64,000 nt of DNA from Salinisphaera aquimarina. Lineage in GTDB: Bacteria; Pseudomonadota; Gammaproteobacteria; Nevskiales; Salinisphaeraceae. The notes below the pieces were generated by a model. The model did no database searches. It was not told the DNA's origin and worked only from the letters and a program-made list of their open reading frames with translations. Location of the stretch: the NCBI RefSeq assembly GCF_042643355.1, contig NZ_JBHRSS010000008.1, positions 124,001-188,000 on the forward strand, written 5' to 3'. Numbering within the stretch: position 1 is the stretch's first letter; the number at the start of each line of letters is the position of its first letter. Positions 1 to 8,666 of the stretch are shown in pieces. A program made the translations under genes and the position numbers.

Positions 1-546
1 CTAAGAAGCCGGCAGGCTTTGGCGAACAGGCGCGATTGATAGCACGCCCCGTTATCGGTCAATAGGTGCGAAACGACACGGCCCGACGCCGGTAGTATCG
101 CAACGTGGCGATCGGGCCTCCCACAACGCTGCGACCGATCTCCTCCGGCCAGATCGCAACATGCGCGCGGCTCGCCGGCGGAGCCGGCTCACGCACTGGT
201 AGTCGATTCAGGCCACTGGCGCGCGCAGTACGCGACTGATCGTGCTGACCGACACGCGCGTGGACGCATGGATCTGGCGATAGATCAGGTGTTAGCAGCA
301 CAACGCGATGATCTCGCGCCGTTTGGCAGAGCAGAGTTGATGCGGACAACGCGTCGGTCGACAACTACGATCGAACAGGCCAGACTCGCCTTCGGCCCGA
401 TAGCGGGCCAGCCACTTGCCCGCCGTAAGCGCGCTGATGCTCATCGCTTAGGCGGCTTCGACAGAGCGTAGATCCTGTTCGCGGATATAGCGAATCAGCA
501 GTGCTCGACCTCGAAATTGCAGTCGCGCATTCTGGTGCGTGTTCAT
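1..546 (-). pseudogene. IS481-family transposase remnant
   Basis: From the ATG at 546 the reading begins MNTHQNARLQFRGRALLIR and aligns with the copy-2 transposase (MNTQKNARLTFEGRALLIR). It carries an in-frame TAA after about 30 codons, another stop further on, and frame changes. A later piece (HVAIWPEEIG, then LRYYRRRAVSF) matches the DDE-core region of copy 2 in another frame. The helix-turn-helix part is recognisable (WLARYRAEGESGLFDRS). No functional protein can be made. The 3' part is beyond the window. Confidence 0.75.
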
Positions 547-632
547 CCGGGTCACCATTAGGGCTTCTGGATTTCGACACCCATCAGCTTTACGGAATGT
601 GGCTCGGATGAACAATTGACTGAAAGATCACA
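1..632 (-). mobile_element. IS481-type element, copy 1 (partial, decayed)
   Basis: The right part of an insertion sequence whose other end lies outside the window. Its end at 632 reads inward TGTGATCTTTCAGTCAATTG and closely matches the left end of the second copy at 7261. The match continues through the leader into the transposase start at 546 (minus strand). The element is inverted relative to copy 2, and the two bracket about 6.6 kb. A 15-G run begins 5 bp beyond the end. Confidence 0.75.
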
Positions 633-636
633 GCTA

Positions 637-651
637 GGGGGGGGGGGGGGG
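637..651. repeat. 15-bp homopolymeric G tract
   Basis: An uninterrupted run of 15 G lies between the end of IS481 copy 1 (632) and the stop of the FAD oxidase gene (686). It is prone to slippage and to sequencing error. It lies downstream of the oxidase gene, so an effect on its promoter is unlikely. Confidence 0.9.
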
Positions 652-685
652 CGCCACATCGCGCGAGGGATGGCGGGCGCCGTAG

Positions 686-1969
686 TCACACCAGATCCCG
701 CACCTTGTAATACGCCAACATAGCCGACACATAGAACCGGCGCAGCGAGTGCATCGGAATCTGGTGGACGGCAGTCACAGGCACCGGCATATCACTGGCC
801 TGTCCGGATTCGAGATAGGCCGCCAGCCATCGGCCCATCGCGGTCTGCAGACCGATGCCACGGCCTTGGCAGCCAATCAACACCGACAGCCCATCAGCCG
901 GCTGATGCACGTGTGGTAGGAAATCCTGGGTAATAGCCACGCGCCCGCCCCAGCGATACTCGATTGGCTGATCGGCGGCCTGCGGATAGATGCGCGCGAG
1001 TATGCGATTCAGATGATTGAAATCGGCCGCCGAACTCGGTTCGTTAAAAGTGCCGCGGCCGCCCACGATAAGCCGGCCGCCCTGATCGCGACGCCAGTAG
1101 GCGAGCAGCTTGCGCGTATCCGAGGCGACCACACCGCCCTTAAGGATCGTGGCGTCCAGTGTTGCAGGTAGCGGTACGGTCGCGATCTGGAAACTGTTCG
1201 CCGCAACGATGGACTTGCGCAGGCCCGGCCAGAGGTCGCCGGTATAGCCGTTGGTACACAGCACCACGCGCCGCGCACGGATGCCGGGTCCGTGTGCGGT
1301 CGGCAATTGCCAGCGCGCGCCATCGGCCCGCAGCGCGGTCACGGCCGTTCCGCCGTAAAGCGACACGCCCGCTGCCAGACAGGCCCGCGCAAGGCCCCGC
1401 GTGTAGGACAAGGGTTGTATCGAGCCTCCCCGTCGATCGATCCAGCCAGCATGATAGGCGGGCGAGCCGAGCAGGTCGGCCATCTGGTCGGCGTCGAGCG
1501 GCGCCACATCAGCGCCCAAGGCCTGCCATTGACGACACCGCTCCAGAGCTTTTCTCTCGGCCAACTTTGAGTGAGCCGGCTGCACCCAGCCGGCGCGCGT
1601 GGCCTCGCAGGTAATATAGTGACGTTCGACCAGATCGAACACATGATCTGGCGTGGCCCCGAAGGCGTGGGCGGCCTTGTCCCCCGCATCCGTACCGAAC
1701 AGTTCGCGCATGCCCTCCGGGTCGTATTTTATGCCGGGAATTACCTGCCCCCCGCTGCGCCCGGACGCGCCCCAGCCAATCTGGTGGGCTTCAACCAGCG
1801 TGGTCTGGATACCGGCCTCGGCCAGATGCAGCGCGGTCGACAGTCCGGCATAACCGCCGCCGATTACGACCACATCGGTGGTGTGGTCGCTGGCGAGACG
1901 GTCTATCTCGGGCGCCGGTTCGGCGGTAGCCGCCCACAGAGACGGCGGCATCGGGGTGGGTCCTGTCAT
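686..1969 (-). CDS. FAD-dependent amine/amino-acid oxidase (DadA/PuuB-like)
   Basis: A 427-residue flavoprotein of the glycine/D-amino-acid oxidase (DAO) fold. The Rossmann FAD motif VVVIGGGYAG lies near residues 33-42, followed by a conserved LxxAG..T.LVE strand and the GWGASGRSGGQ segment typical of gamma-glutamylputrescine oxidase and OrdL-like proteins. The C-terminal part has the second FAD-contact segment (IGCQGRGIGLQTAMGRWLA). No signal peptide is visible, so it is probably cytoplasmic. It starts 10 bp after the ABC ATPase stop on the same strand and is probably co-transcribed, so the likely substrate is an amine or amino acid imported by that transporter. The exact substrate cannot be read from sequence. 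Confidence 0.82.
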   Translation of the reverse strand: MTGPTPMPPSLWAATAEPAPEIDRLASDHTTDVVVIGGGYAGLSTALHLAEAGIQTTLVEAHQIGWGASGRSGGQVIPGIKYDPEGMRELFGTDAGDKAAHAFGATPDHVFDLVERHYITCEATRAGWVQPAHSKLAERKALERCRQWQALGADVAPLDADQMADLLGSPAYHAGWIDRRGGSIQPLSYTRGLARACLAAGVSLYGGTAVTALRADGARWQLPTAHGPGIRARRVVLCTNGYTGDLWPGLRKSIVAANSFQIATVPLPATLDATILKGGVVASDTRKLLAYWRRDQGGRLIVGGRGTFNEPSSAADFNHLNRILARIYPQAADQPIEYRWGGRVAITQDFLPHVHQPADGLSVLIGCQGRGIGLQTAMGRWLAAYLESGQASDMPVPVTAVHQIPMHSLRRFYVSAMLAYYKVRDLV

Positions 1970-1979
1970 ATGCAGACTC

Positions 1980-2711
1980 TCAAAGCGGCTTCAGCACCCG
2001 CTGTAGGAAATCGCGGGTGCGGTCGTTTTCAGGGACAGAGAGCATTTTCTCTGCCGTTCCCTCTTCTACGATCCGGCCGCTGTCCATGAACAGCACGCGG
2101 TCGGCGACCTCGCGGGCGAAACTGATCTCGTGGGTAACCACGAACATGGTCATACCGTCGTCGGCCAGGCTGCGCATCGCGGCCAGCACATCGCCGACCA
2201 GTTCCGGGTCGAGCGCGGACGTGGGCTCGTCGAACAGAATCATTTTTGGGCGCATGGCCAGTGATCGAGCAATAGCAACTCGCTGCTGCTGACCGCCGGA
2301 CAGCGAGCTGGGGTAGGCATCAGCCTTGTCGACAATGCCGATGCGTTCGAGCAGCGTCATACCGTAGTCAGTCGCCTCACTTCGCGCCTCGCCCTTCACA
2401 TACACCGGCCCTTCGATGACGTTCTCGATCACAGTCCGGTTGGGGAACAGATTGAAGCGCTGGAACACCATCGACACGGCCAACCGTACGTCGCGGATTG
2501 AGCGATCGTCCCGATTCACGCGGATACCGTCAACGCGGATCTCCCCAGCTTCATAATTCTCTAGGCCGTTCACGCAACGCAGCAACGTGGACTTGCCGGA
2601 CCCCGACGCCCCGATTAGGCACACCACTTCGCCTTGGGAGATCGATGCGTCGATGCCCTTGAGCACTTCGGTGTCGCCAAAGCGCTTGTGCAGATCACGT
2701 ATCTCGATCAT
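1980..2711 (-). CDS. Polar amino-acid ABC transporter, ATP-binding protein
   Basis: A 243-residue ATPase of the GlnQ/HisP family that powers uptake at the inner membrane. It shows Walker A GASGSGKSTLLR, signature LSGGQQQRVAIARSLAMRPK, Walker B ILFDEPTSALDPE and the H-loop VVTHE. I chose the ATG at 2711 (MIEIRDLHKRFG). It overlaps the permease stop by 4 bp, gives the normal family length, and removes a non-homologous N-terminal extension. It belongs to a four-gene set with permease, binding protein and IclR regulator. Confidence 0.93.
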   Translation of the reverse strand: MIEIRDLHKRFGDTEVLKGIDASISQGEVVCLIGASGSGKSTLLRCVNGLENYEAGEIRVDGIRVNRDDRSIRDVRLAVSMVFQRFNLFPNRTVIENVIEGPVYVKGEARSEATDYGMTLLERIGIVDKADAYPSSLSGGQQQRVAIARSLAMRPKMILFDEPTSALDPELVGDVLAAMRSLADDGMTMFVVTHEISFAREVADRVLFMDSGRIVEEGTAEKMLSVPENDRTRDFLQRVLKPL

Positions 2712-3361
2712 CGCTTGCCGAACCTCCGCTCGAGGGTGGATGCCAGAATGATCAGCGGCACGCTCAGACACAGGTAGAGCAACGCCACGAGCGAGTAGAC
2801 GGTTGTGTTCTCGAACGTCGATGTCGCGATCAGCTTGCCCTGGAAGGTGATGTCGGCCACTGTGATGACCGAGGCCTGCGAGGTGTCCTTGAGCAGCATG
2901 ATCATGGTGTTGCCATAGGGCGGCAGCACCGTGCGTATCGCCTGGGGCAAGACCACGCGCCGCATCATCAGCGACCACGGCATGGCGATCGACTGCGCGG
3001 CCTCGATCTGGCCGGAGTCGATCGCCTCCAGCCCGGCACGGAAGTTCTCGGCCATATAGCAGGAGTAGGCGATGCCCAGCCCGATCGCACCGGCCTGAAA
3101 CGCGGTGATATCGATGCCGAACTGGGGGAGTACGAAATAGATATAGAATAGCTGCACGAGAATCGGAATGCCGCGGATCACATTGATGAACGTGATCGAA
3201 ATCCACACCAGCGTCGTGATGCGCGAATAGCGCATGATCGCCAAGAGCAGGCCCAACAGCGTGGAGAGGATCAGCGCGCAGACCGTCAGCCCGATCGTGA
3301 TCTTCGCCCCCTGCAGCAGAATCGGAAGAAAAGCTTGTGCGTTGGCAATGATGTCTTGCAT
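2708..3361 (-). CDS. Polar amino-acid ABC transporter, permease
   Basis: A 217-residue inner-membrane permease of the HisM/GlnP type. About five hydrophobic segments surround the conserved ATPase-contact loop (SGQIEAAQSIAMPWSLMMRR, near residues 117-136), which carries the EAA-type motif with Ala-rich core and conserved Gly/Pro after it. A single permease gene implies a homodimer. Its stop overlaps the ATPase start (ATGA), indicating translational coupling. Confidence 0.92.
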   Translation of the reverse strand: MQDIIANAQAFLPILLQGAKITIGLTVCALILSTLLGLLLAIMRYSRITTLVWISITFINVIRGIPILVQLFYIYFVLPQFGIDITAFQAGAIGLGIAYSCYMAENFRAGLEAIDSGQIEAAQSIAMPWSLMMRRVVLPQAIRTVLPPYGNTMIMLLKDTSQASVITVADITFQGKLIATSTFENTTVYSLVALLYLCLSVPLIILASTLERRFGKR

Positions 3362-3390
3362 ACGCTATTACCGGCCAGCTAGAGACGGGG

Positions 3391-4149
3391 TTATTCCAGT
3401 CCCCATTTTTTGGCCAGGCGATCGATCTCGCCGTTGTCCTTGAGCGTCGCCAGAGCCTTGTCGATACGCGCAAGAAGCGCCTTATCGCCCTTGCGTACGC
3501 CGAGGCTGATTGAGCCGCCGAACTGCGATTCATAGCCGTTGGCGAACTTCAGGCCATCGTACTTACCCTGCGACATCTGATAGGCCATGATCGGCTTGTC
3601 GCCCATGCCGACATCGATACGGCCCAGCTGAGCCTCACGCATCAGATCGGCGAGCGAGTCGTAAACACGGATCTCTCCGATACCGTCCATCTTGCGTAAC
3701 TGCTCAAGATAGATCGTACCCTGCTGTGCGCCGATTACCTTGCCTTCGGTCCGGGTTAGATCTTCGGCGTAGTCGGTGTCATCGTCCTTCTTGACGATCA
3801 AACCCTCGCCGTAGGGAAACACCGGATCAGAGAAATCGATCACCTTGGCTCGCGTCGGCGTGCTCAGCATCGCCGCAGAGATGATGTCGATCCGGTTGGA
3901 ACGCAGCGAGGGAATCAGCGACGCAAAATCGACCGCCGATACGTCGGGGGTAAAGCCAGCCTTTTCCCCGACAGCGTGGATCACGTCGACCATCATTCCC
4001 TGGATCTTCCGGGTCTTGATGTCGAGGAACGTGAATGGAACACCCGTCGAGGTCGAGCCGACCTTGAGCGTTTCAGCATGAACGCTGGACAAGCCGGCAG
4101 TAGCCGCGAACGCCAGCGTGACGCCGGCGAGAAATGTGCGAAATGTCAT
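3391..4149 (-). CDS. Periplasmic amino-acid-binding protein of ABC transporter
   Basis: A 252-residue family-3 solute-binding protein. The ATG at 4149 gives a clear signal peptide (MTFRTFLAGVTLAFAATAGL, cleavage after SVHA). The mature part has the usual two-lobe motifs (LKVGSTSTGVPFTFLD, VDFASLIPSLRSNRIDII, TPTRAKVIDFSDPV, GEGLIV). There is no lipobox, so it should be soluble in the periplasm. A longer in-frame reading upstream runs into the IclR gene and is not expected to be used. The ligand is probably a polar amino acid or related amine. Confidence 0.9.
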   Translation of the reverse strand: MTFRTFLAGVTLAFAATAGLSSVHAETLKVGSTSTGVPFTFLDIKTRKIQGMMVDVIHAVGEKAGFTPDVSAVDFASLIPSLRSNRIDIISAAMLSTPTRAKVIDFSDPVFPYGEGLIVKKDDDTDYAEDLTRTEGKVIGAQQGTIYLEQLRKMDGIGEIRVYDSLADLMREAQLGRIDVGMGDKPIMAYQMSQGKYDGLKFANGYESQFGGSISLGVRKGDKALLARIDKALATLKDNGEIDRLAKKWGLE

Positions 4150-4184
4150 GAGAATGCCCTCTCGTTTTAAATTGATCACTATTG

Positions 4185-5003
4185 CTATCGACTGATCTGT
4201 TCTCTCTGACGCGCACTTGGTCCGCCCGAGATCCGCCGAACGGTCTGGATGAGTAGTGGCGCGATCTCCGCCACCATGCGTTCGAGCGTCCAGCGACTGG
4301 TTGGACAGGACACATTGACCGCACCCAGTGAACTGCCATCGGCCGCCAGGATCGGCGCGGCGATGTTGAGATCGCCCAGATAGAATTCCTCGGACGCTGT
4401 GGCAAAGCCTCTTGGTCCGGATTCGGCGACATGGGTCAGGATCTCGTCCGCGTTGGTCAACGTATGCGCGGTAAACGCGTGCAGGGTCGATGCCTGAATA
4501 AAGTTCGCCGCCTGCGACGGCGGCTGACTCGAGAGATAGGCCCTGCCCGAAGCGGTACAGAACATCGGAATGCGCGTGCCGACCGGCATGTGTACGAAAG
4601 CCCTGGCATGACTGGTAAACCGAGCCACGAAGACCATGTCGAGACCGTCCGGCCGGGATAGGTTCACCGACTCCCCGCAACGATGGTTGAGCTCGACCAG
4701 ATAAGGCGTGGCCTGCTCGATCAGTGAATCGGCCGCCAGATAACTCGTACCGATATCCAGCGTACGCGGTGTGAGCTGCCAGCGACGACTGGCAGGGTCC
4801 TGATACAGCAGGCCCAGCGCGCCGAGCGTGTACGTAAAGCGCTGCGCCGCGCTCTTGGTCATGTCAACCGCAGCCGCAATCTCGGACAGACTCATCGAGC
4901 GATGACCGCCGTCGAAGGCCTTGAGCACCGCGAACGCTTTCGCGACCGAGCGAACATACAACGGTGAAGTAGTTGCGTCAGACGAATCGAGTGCAGCGCT
5001 CAT
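4185..5003 (-). CDS. IclR-family transcriptional regulator
   Basis: A 272-residue regulator with an N-terminal winged helix (SVAKAFAVLKAFDGG, then LSEIAAAVDMTKSAAQRFTY, residues about 18-65) and a C-terminal IclR effector domain. The effector domain contains GESVNLSRPDGLDMVFVAR, PMFCTASGRAYLS and RGFATASEEFYLGDLNIAAP. It lies 35 bp upstream of the binding-protein gene on the same strand, so it probably both leads and controls the transporter/oxidase operon, sensing the substrate or a catabolite. Whether it activates or represses cannot be decided. Confidence 0.92.
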   Translation of the reverse strand: MSAALDSSDATTSPLYVRSVAKAFAVLKAFDGGHRSMSLSEIAAAVDMTKSAAQRFTYTLGALGLLYQDPASRRWQLTPRTLDIGTSYLAADSLIEQATPYLVELNHRCGESVNLSRPDGLDMVFVARFTSHARAFVHMPVGTRIPMFCTASGRAYLSSQPPSQAANFIQASTLHAFTAHTLTNADEILTHVAESGPRGFATASEEFYLGDLNIAAPILAADGSSLGAVNVSCPTSRWTLERMVAEIAPLLIQTVRRISGGPSARQREQISR

Positions 5004-5255
5004 GTCGCGGTATTGCCATCCAATACATAGTGTTGAATCTCAATACAACTGGACACAGGACACACCGATCTGTCAAACCTCAGCGACAGTGAGACCGGCT
5101 CGGATGGCGTTAAGATTCGAACTCGGGACTTCGAATATCGCTGTTAAATAAAGGATTGGCGGTGCCACCAGATACGGATGAATACCGGCGACAAACCAAG
5201 ACCGTTACAGCAGTTCAGCGCGACCCTATGCGCAACCGGTAACCATTACAGTGCT
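5004..5255. other. Upstream region of the transporter operon, no gene
   Basis: About 250 bp upstream of the IclR gene. It should contain the operon promoter and IclR operator, but I see no convincing -35/-10 pair or strong palindrome. Short open frames on the plus strand have no recognisable content. Confidence 0.4.
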
Positions 5256-5616
5256 CTAGATTGCCGTAGCACGCGCGTGCAAGAATTCGACGCCGCGCTT
5301 GACAGCCGCAGGCAATGCCTGAGCCGGCACGAGGACATCCCCGGCCCGAACCTGCGCATCGGTCGCATCACCCGCCTGATCGAACAACGCATGCTGGTCG
5401 CCACTGTGCAGGCAGGACGGCGGTATAGAACGCGTGATAGCCCGGCGCGCCGGGCGCGTTAACGACCGATAGGACAGCGACATGCAGGCGTCGGTCCATC
5501 ACGCCGTTTTCCATGTCGGCCGGCGGCGTCATATGCATGCTCAGATGTGCGCCCAGCCCGCTGCTCTTGAGCTCGGGCAGCGCGTTCGTCGCTTGCATGT
5601 GTAGCAAATCACCAGA
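5256..5616 (-). pseudogene. Remnant of an unidentified enzyme gene
   Basis: Read on the minus strand, a coding-like stretch (LPELKSSGLGAHLSMHMTPP, then RRLHVAVLSVVNAPGAPGYH) is broken by a frameshift near 5410. It continues as RAGDVLVPAQALPAAVKRGV to a TAG at 5256-5258. Codon use is like a real gene, but no start is left and the upstream part is replaced by transposon debris. I do not recognise the family. Confidence 0.45.
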
Positions 5617-5774
5617 TTGTTGGTGATGCCAATATTCCGCTCGCCGCAGAGATGCCTTTCGAGGCCGTCGACCTCGCGCCTCGAAAGGCTTCAATCGCCG
5701 CCCGCAGACGGGAGGCCGCCTAATAGATCTCGCGCCCTTCTCGGTCAACGAGCAACCGGAACGGCCGCGCTGAC

Positions 5775-6140
5775 ACAGCGTCATGGATTCGCGCGCTTCC
5801 AATTCATCATGATGACGCGTGCCGAAGACAGCCACTTATCCACTTTAATGCCGAGGCGCTCACGGTTGTAAGCGTCGATGACGTTGAACAACCGGAGGCT
5901 GCGGCCGTCACTCAGCTGGTCGTGCGTGAAGCCCATCGACCAGACCTAGTCGAGCGACGCCGACTCCGCGAGCTTGTCAGGTACGTCTCGCTGCAAACGC
6001 TTTCTCGGTTTAAGCCGCAAATTGAGCTCCCGCTCACGATAGATTCGATAAACGCATATGTGGTTTCGCCGAAAGCCCCGACGGTGCGCAAGTGCAGAAA
6101 ACACATCCCCGAAGCCTCAGTTCCGCTGGTTACCCAGCAG
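5775..6140 (-). mobile_element. IS3-family OrfB (transposase) remnant
   Basis: Minus-strand translation gives VYRIYRERELNLRLKPRKRL and, after an in-frame TAG, VWSMGFTHDQLSDGRSLRLF followed by NVIDAYNRERLGIKVD. This is the unmistakable start of the IS3-family integrase core (usual form VWSMDFMHDQL..GR..R..NVIDDFNRE.L). The first catalytic Asp is changed (SMGF instead of SMDF), the frame carries a stop, and both ends are missing. Confidence 0.8.
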
Positions 6141-7007
6141 ACGGATCCGCCTAAAGGCCGGGAGTTTACATAACCCCTATCGGCGCCTCTAAAGCCAAGG
6201 TCCGTGCAAAACCAAGGCCCTTACGCCATGAGAAGCCCGGTCACGAGCACCGCCTACAGTCCCGTCATGCTCTCGAGCGAGCGCCACGCATTGAGGGGCG
6301 CTCGATCGGTACTGTTAAACGGGTTTATCGTGTTACCGGTGGATGCTCGGATGGTGTGACACCGAACCGGACATACTCGACGGTACAGCCTGACTTTGCA
6401 GAAACAACGTCATCCGCGCGCTGCCGGGGTCGTGTTCTATTAAGCATCTGGGTGCGCGCAAGTGCTGCGAACACCGCGGCAACCCACGGTGGGCTCAAGT
6501 TATGGCAAATCGGCCTTCAGGCCGCCACAGAGCGCACGCAAGCGCTATTGGAAAACCGTGCATGCGATACGGAGACGGTGCGCCTGCCGCCTGTTATCCC
6601 CTGCCGCTGGTCTAAAACGGTCCTGACGTTGCCTCGGTAGATGCTATGGAGCGGTACCCGCAGTACGGAGGCGGCAACGCAGTTGTTGCTGTTCATCGCG
6701 CGGTCCCCGGCAGCTATGCGGGTGCGTCTTTGTGTGCCACGGGTTTCTCACGGAATCAACGAATTGCGGGCCAGTAGCGATAGGAGGTATTCAGATAAGC
6801 GCACGATTTCTGCTGCGTCCGAATTTAGCCAAACGGCATCGAATTTTTCGCATCGACAGCGTGATGCATAACGAGTTCTTCCAGAATCGCCCGCATTATT
6901 GCGGCGATTCCTGCACCATTGGTCCTTATATCTGTAGGGCGTTTAGCTTTTCTCGGTCCAAATAACATTTATTGCCTCATTCGCATGCCTGTGGCAGCGA
7001 ACTCAAA
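6141..7007. other. Non-coding or scrambled stretch of island A
   Basis: Several short open frames occur on the plus strand (for example 6356-6640 and 6732-6965), but none has a recognisable domain, a good start or neighbour-like codon use. AT content rises towards 7000. I see no gene here and regard it as insertion and deletion debris. Confidence 0.5.
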
Positions 7008-7044
7008 CCATCGGTCTATGTACTTTGGACCGATGGGGGGGGGG
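7008..7044. repeat. Inverted repeat followed by a G10 tract
   Basis: CCATCGGTC (7008-7016) and GACCGATGG (7028-7036) form a 9-bp hairpin with an 11-nt loop. The right arm runs into ten G (7035-7044). The right arm plus following bases (GGACCGATGGGGG..AGTCGAAT) recur at 7111-7136. Function unknown. Confidence 0.7.
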
Positions 7045-7087
7045 CAGTCGAATAAAGAATATAATAGCCATCTTACCTCTGTATTTA

Positions 7088-7123
7088 CCCCCATTGGTCC
7101 AAATTAATTGGGACCGATGGGGG
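7088..7123. repeat. 13-bp inverted repeat, related to the one at 7008
   Basis: CCCCCATTGGTCC (7088-7100) faces GGACCGATGGGGG (7111-7123) with one mismatch and a 10-nt AT-rich loop. It shares its right arm and right flank with 7027-7053. It may be an abutted mobile-element end or a protein-binding site. Confidence 0.7.
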
Positions 7124-7260
7124 GGATTAGTCGAATGATGGCAACCAACGGGGAATAGACCAGGTTCCACTGGAGGCCCTTACTCTGTGGGCGGCGATCA
7201 GTTCTTTCGTAGCCAGATTCGACGGTAATGAATCCAGATTCTACGACTCCCTCACATAGT

Positions 7261-8285
7261 TGTGACCTCTCAGTAGATTGTTCATCCGAGCCACTATCCC
7301 TGCAGCTGATGGGTGCAGAAATCCAGAAGCGAAAGGAGTGACCCGGATGAACACGCAAAAGAATGCACGCCTGACATTTGAGGGTCGAGCGTTGCTGATT
7401 CGCCGCATCCACGACTACGGCTAGCGTCCCGTTGAAGCCGGCCAGTCGATGGGCATCAGCCAACGCACCGCTTATTAATGGTTGTCTCGCTATCGAGCCG
7501 AGGGCGAGGCCGGCCTGTTCGATCGCAGCTGTCGGCTCCATCGCCGTCCGCATCAGTTGGCGAGCGCCAAGCAGCGTGAAATCATCGCGCTGCGTCGTCA
7601 GCGGCTGATCTATCGCCAGATCAGGGCCTCGACCGGCGTACCGGTGAGCACGATCGGCTGCGTGCTTCCCAGCGGCAGGCTTGAATCGCTTGTCAGCGCT
7701 GGAGCCGACGCTACCAGCCCATCGCTACGAGCACGACGCGCCCGGCGACATGCTCCATCTGGACATCAAGAAACTGAACCGATTCGCTCGGCCAGGCCAT
7801 CGTGTGACGGGTGATCGCTGGGGCAAGTCGCGGGGTGCCGGCTGGGACTACATTCACGTCGCCATCGATGACCACAGCCGCGTGGCGCATGTCACGATCT
7901 GGCCGGATGAAACAGGTATGAGTGCTGTGCGTCCCTTATTCGCCAGGCTGCGTTACTACCGCCGCCTGGGCATCCGTTTCACCGCGGTGCTGACGGACAA
8001 TGGTGCCTGTTATCAATCGTTGCCACCACGTGTCGACGGCTCGGACTCAAGCGCCGCCGAAAACGTCCGTACCGGCCGCGTACAAACGGCAAAGCCGAGC
8101 GACTGACCAGACGGCGCTGCACGAATGCACGTACGCCTACACGTATCGCAACGCAGACGAGCGCGCAGCCTATCTGCCGAATTGGCTGCATGACTACAAT
8201 TGGCACAGGCCACACAGCAGCCTAAATCATCAACCAACGATCAGCCGATTGGGGCTGGCCGTGAACAATGTGGTGGGTTTACACA
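7261..8285 (+). mobile_element. IS481-type element, copy 2 (complete ends, decayed)
   Basis: About 1025 bp, a normal size for IS481. The left end TGTGACCTCTCAGTAG precedes ATTGTTCA. The right end, read inward, is TGTGTAAACCCACCAC before the same ATTGTTCA, giving imperfect terminal inverted repeats. TAGT immediately precedes the left end and CCTAGT follows the right end, so a 4-6 bp target duplication is possible. The element contains one frameshifted transposase. Confidence 0.75.
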
Positions 8286-8290
8286 CCTAG
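7347..8290 (+). pseudogene. IS481-family transposase (frameshifted)
   Basis: A start with RBS AAGGAG gives MNTQKNARLTFEGRALLIRR. TAG and TAA stops then occur within the first 50 codons, followed by the HTH segment WLSRYRAEGEAGLFDRS. The DDE core continues in another frame (MLHLDIKKLNRF, then YIHVAIDDHSRVAH and LTDNGACY), and the C-terminus in a third (LPNWLHDYNWHRPHSSLNHQ). Two catalytic Asp regions are visible, but the Glu region is destroyed by a frameshift around 8090. It is inactive unless a related copy acts in trans. Confidence 0.85.
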
Positions 8291-8408
8291 TCCGCCCAGG
8301 CGACGTGCCTCCCTTGTGGATCCTTGCGTTTCTGCGAACGCCTTTACCTCCACGATGATCGCTACTGGGTCACGCATGCTAGATCCAAACAGCGGGAGAT
8401 ATAGCGCT

Positions 8409-8666
8409 ATGGAATCAGAACTGACGATCAAAAAAGCGAACTGGGTCGATTTCGACACCATCAACGCACTCCGGTTCCCATATAAACCGTTGCCCGATAA
8501 CCAGTGGCGCCGGTGGTGCCGCGCTGGCAAGGTTCCATGCTGCCGATTTCCAGACGGCTAGCGGATCGATCTCACGCATTTCGACGAACAATTTCGTGTA
8601 TCCAAGAAGGCCGATATCGACGAGGCACTGGTGGATACCATCGCGCGGACACTTCGGCTACCGTGA
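8409..8666 (+). pseudogene. Excisionase-like gene with an in-frame amber codon
   Basis: The ATG at 8409 starts MESELTIKKANWVDFDTINA, a small basic DNA-binding-type protein. After FPDG there is a TAG at 8559-8561, then the same frame continues RIDLTHFDEQFRVSKKADID to a TGA at 8664-8666. Relatives usually read FPDGWRIDL-like here, so one TGG to TAG change explains the stop. Full length would be 85 residues, and the end overlaps the recombinase GTG start. The position directly upstream of an integrase supports an Xis role. Recombination directionality would be lost unless the amber codon is suppressed. Confidence 0.6.

Noticed and set aside
3391..4680. A 429-codon version of the amino-acid-binding protein
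   Set aside because: The extra N-terminus lies inside the IclR gene in another frame and would bury the signal peptide. ATG 4149 is the sensible start.
6356..6965. Several 75-95 codon frames between IS remnants in island A
   Set aside because: Mutually overlapping, no domains, no consistent codon use; probably decayed DNA.
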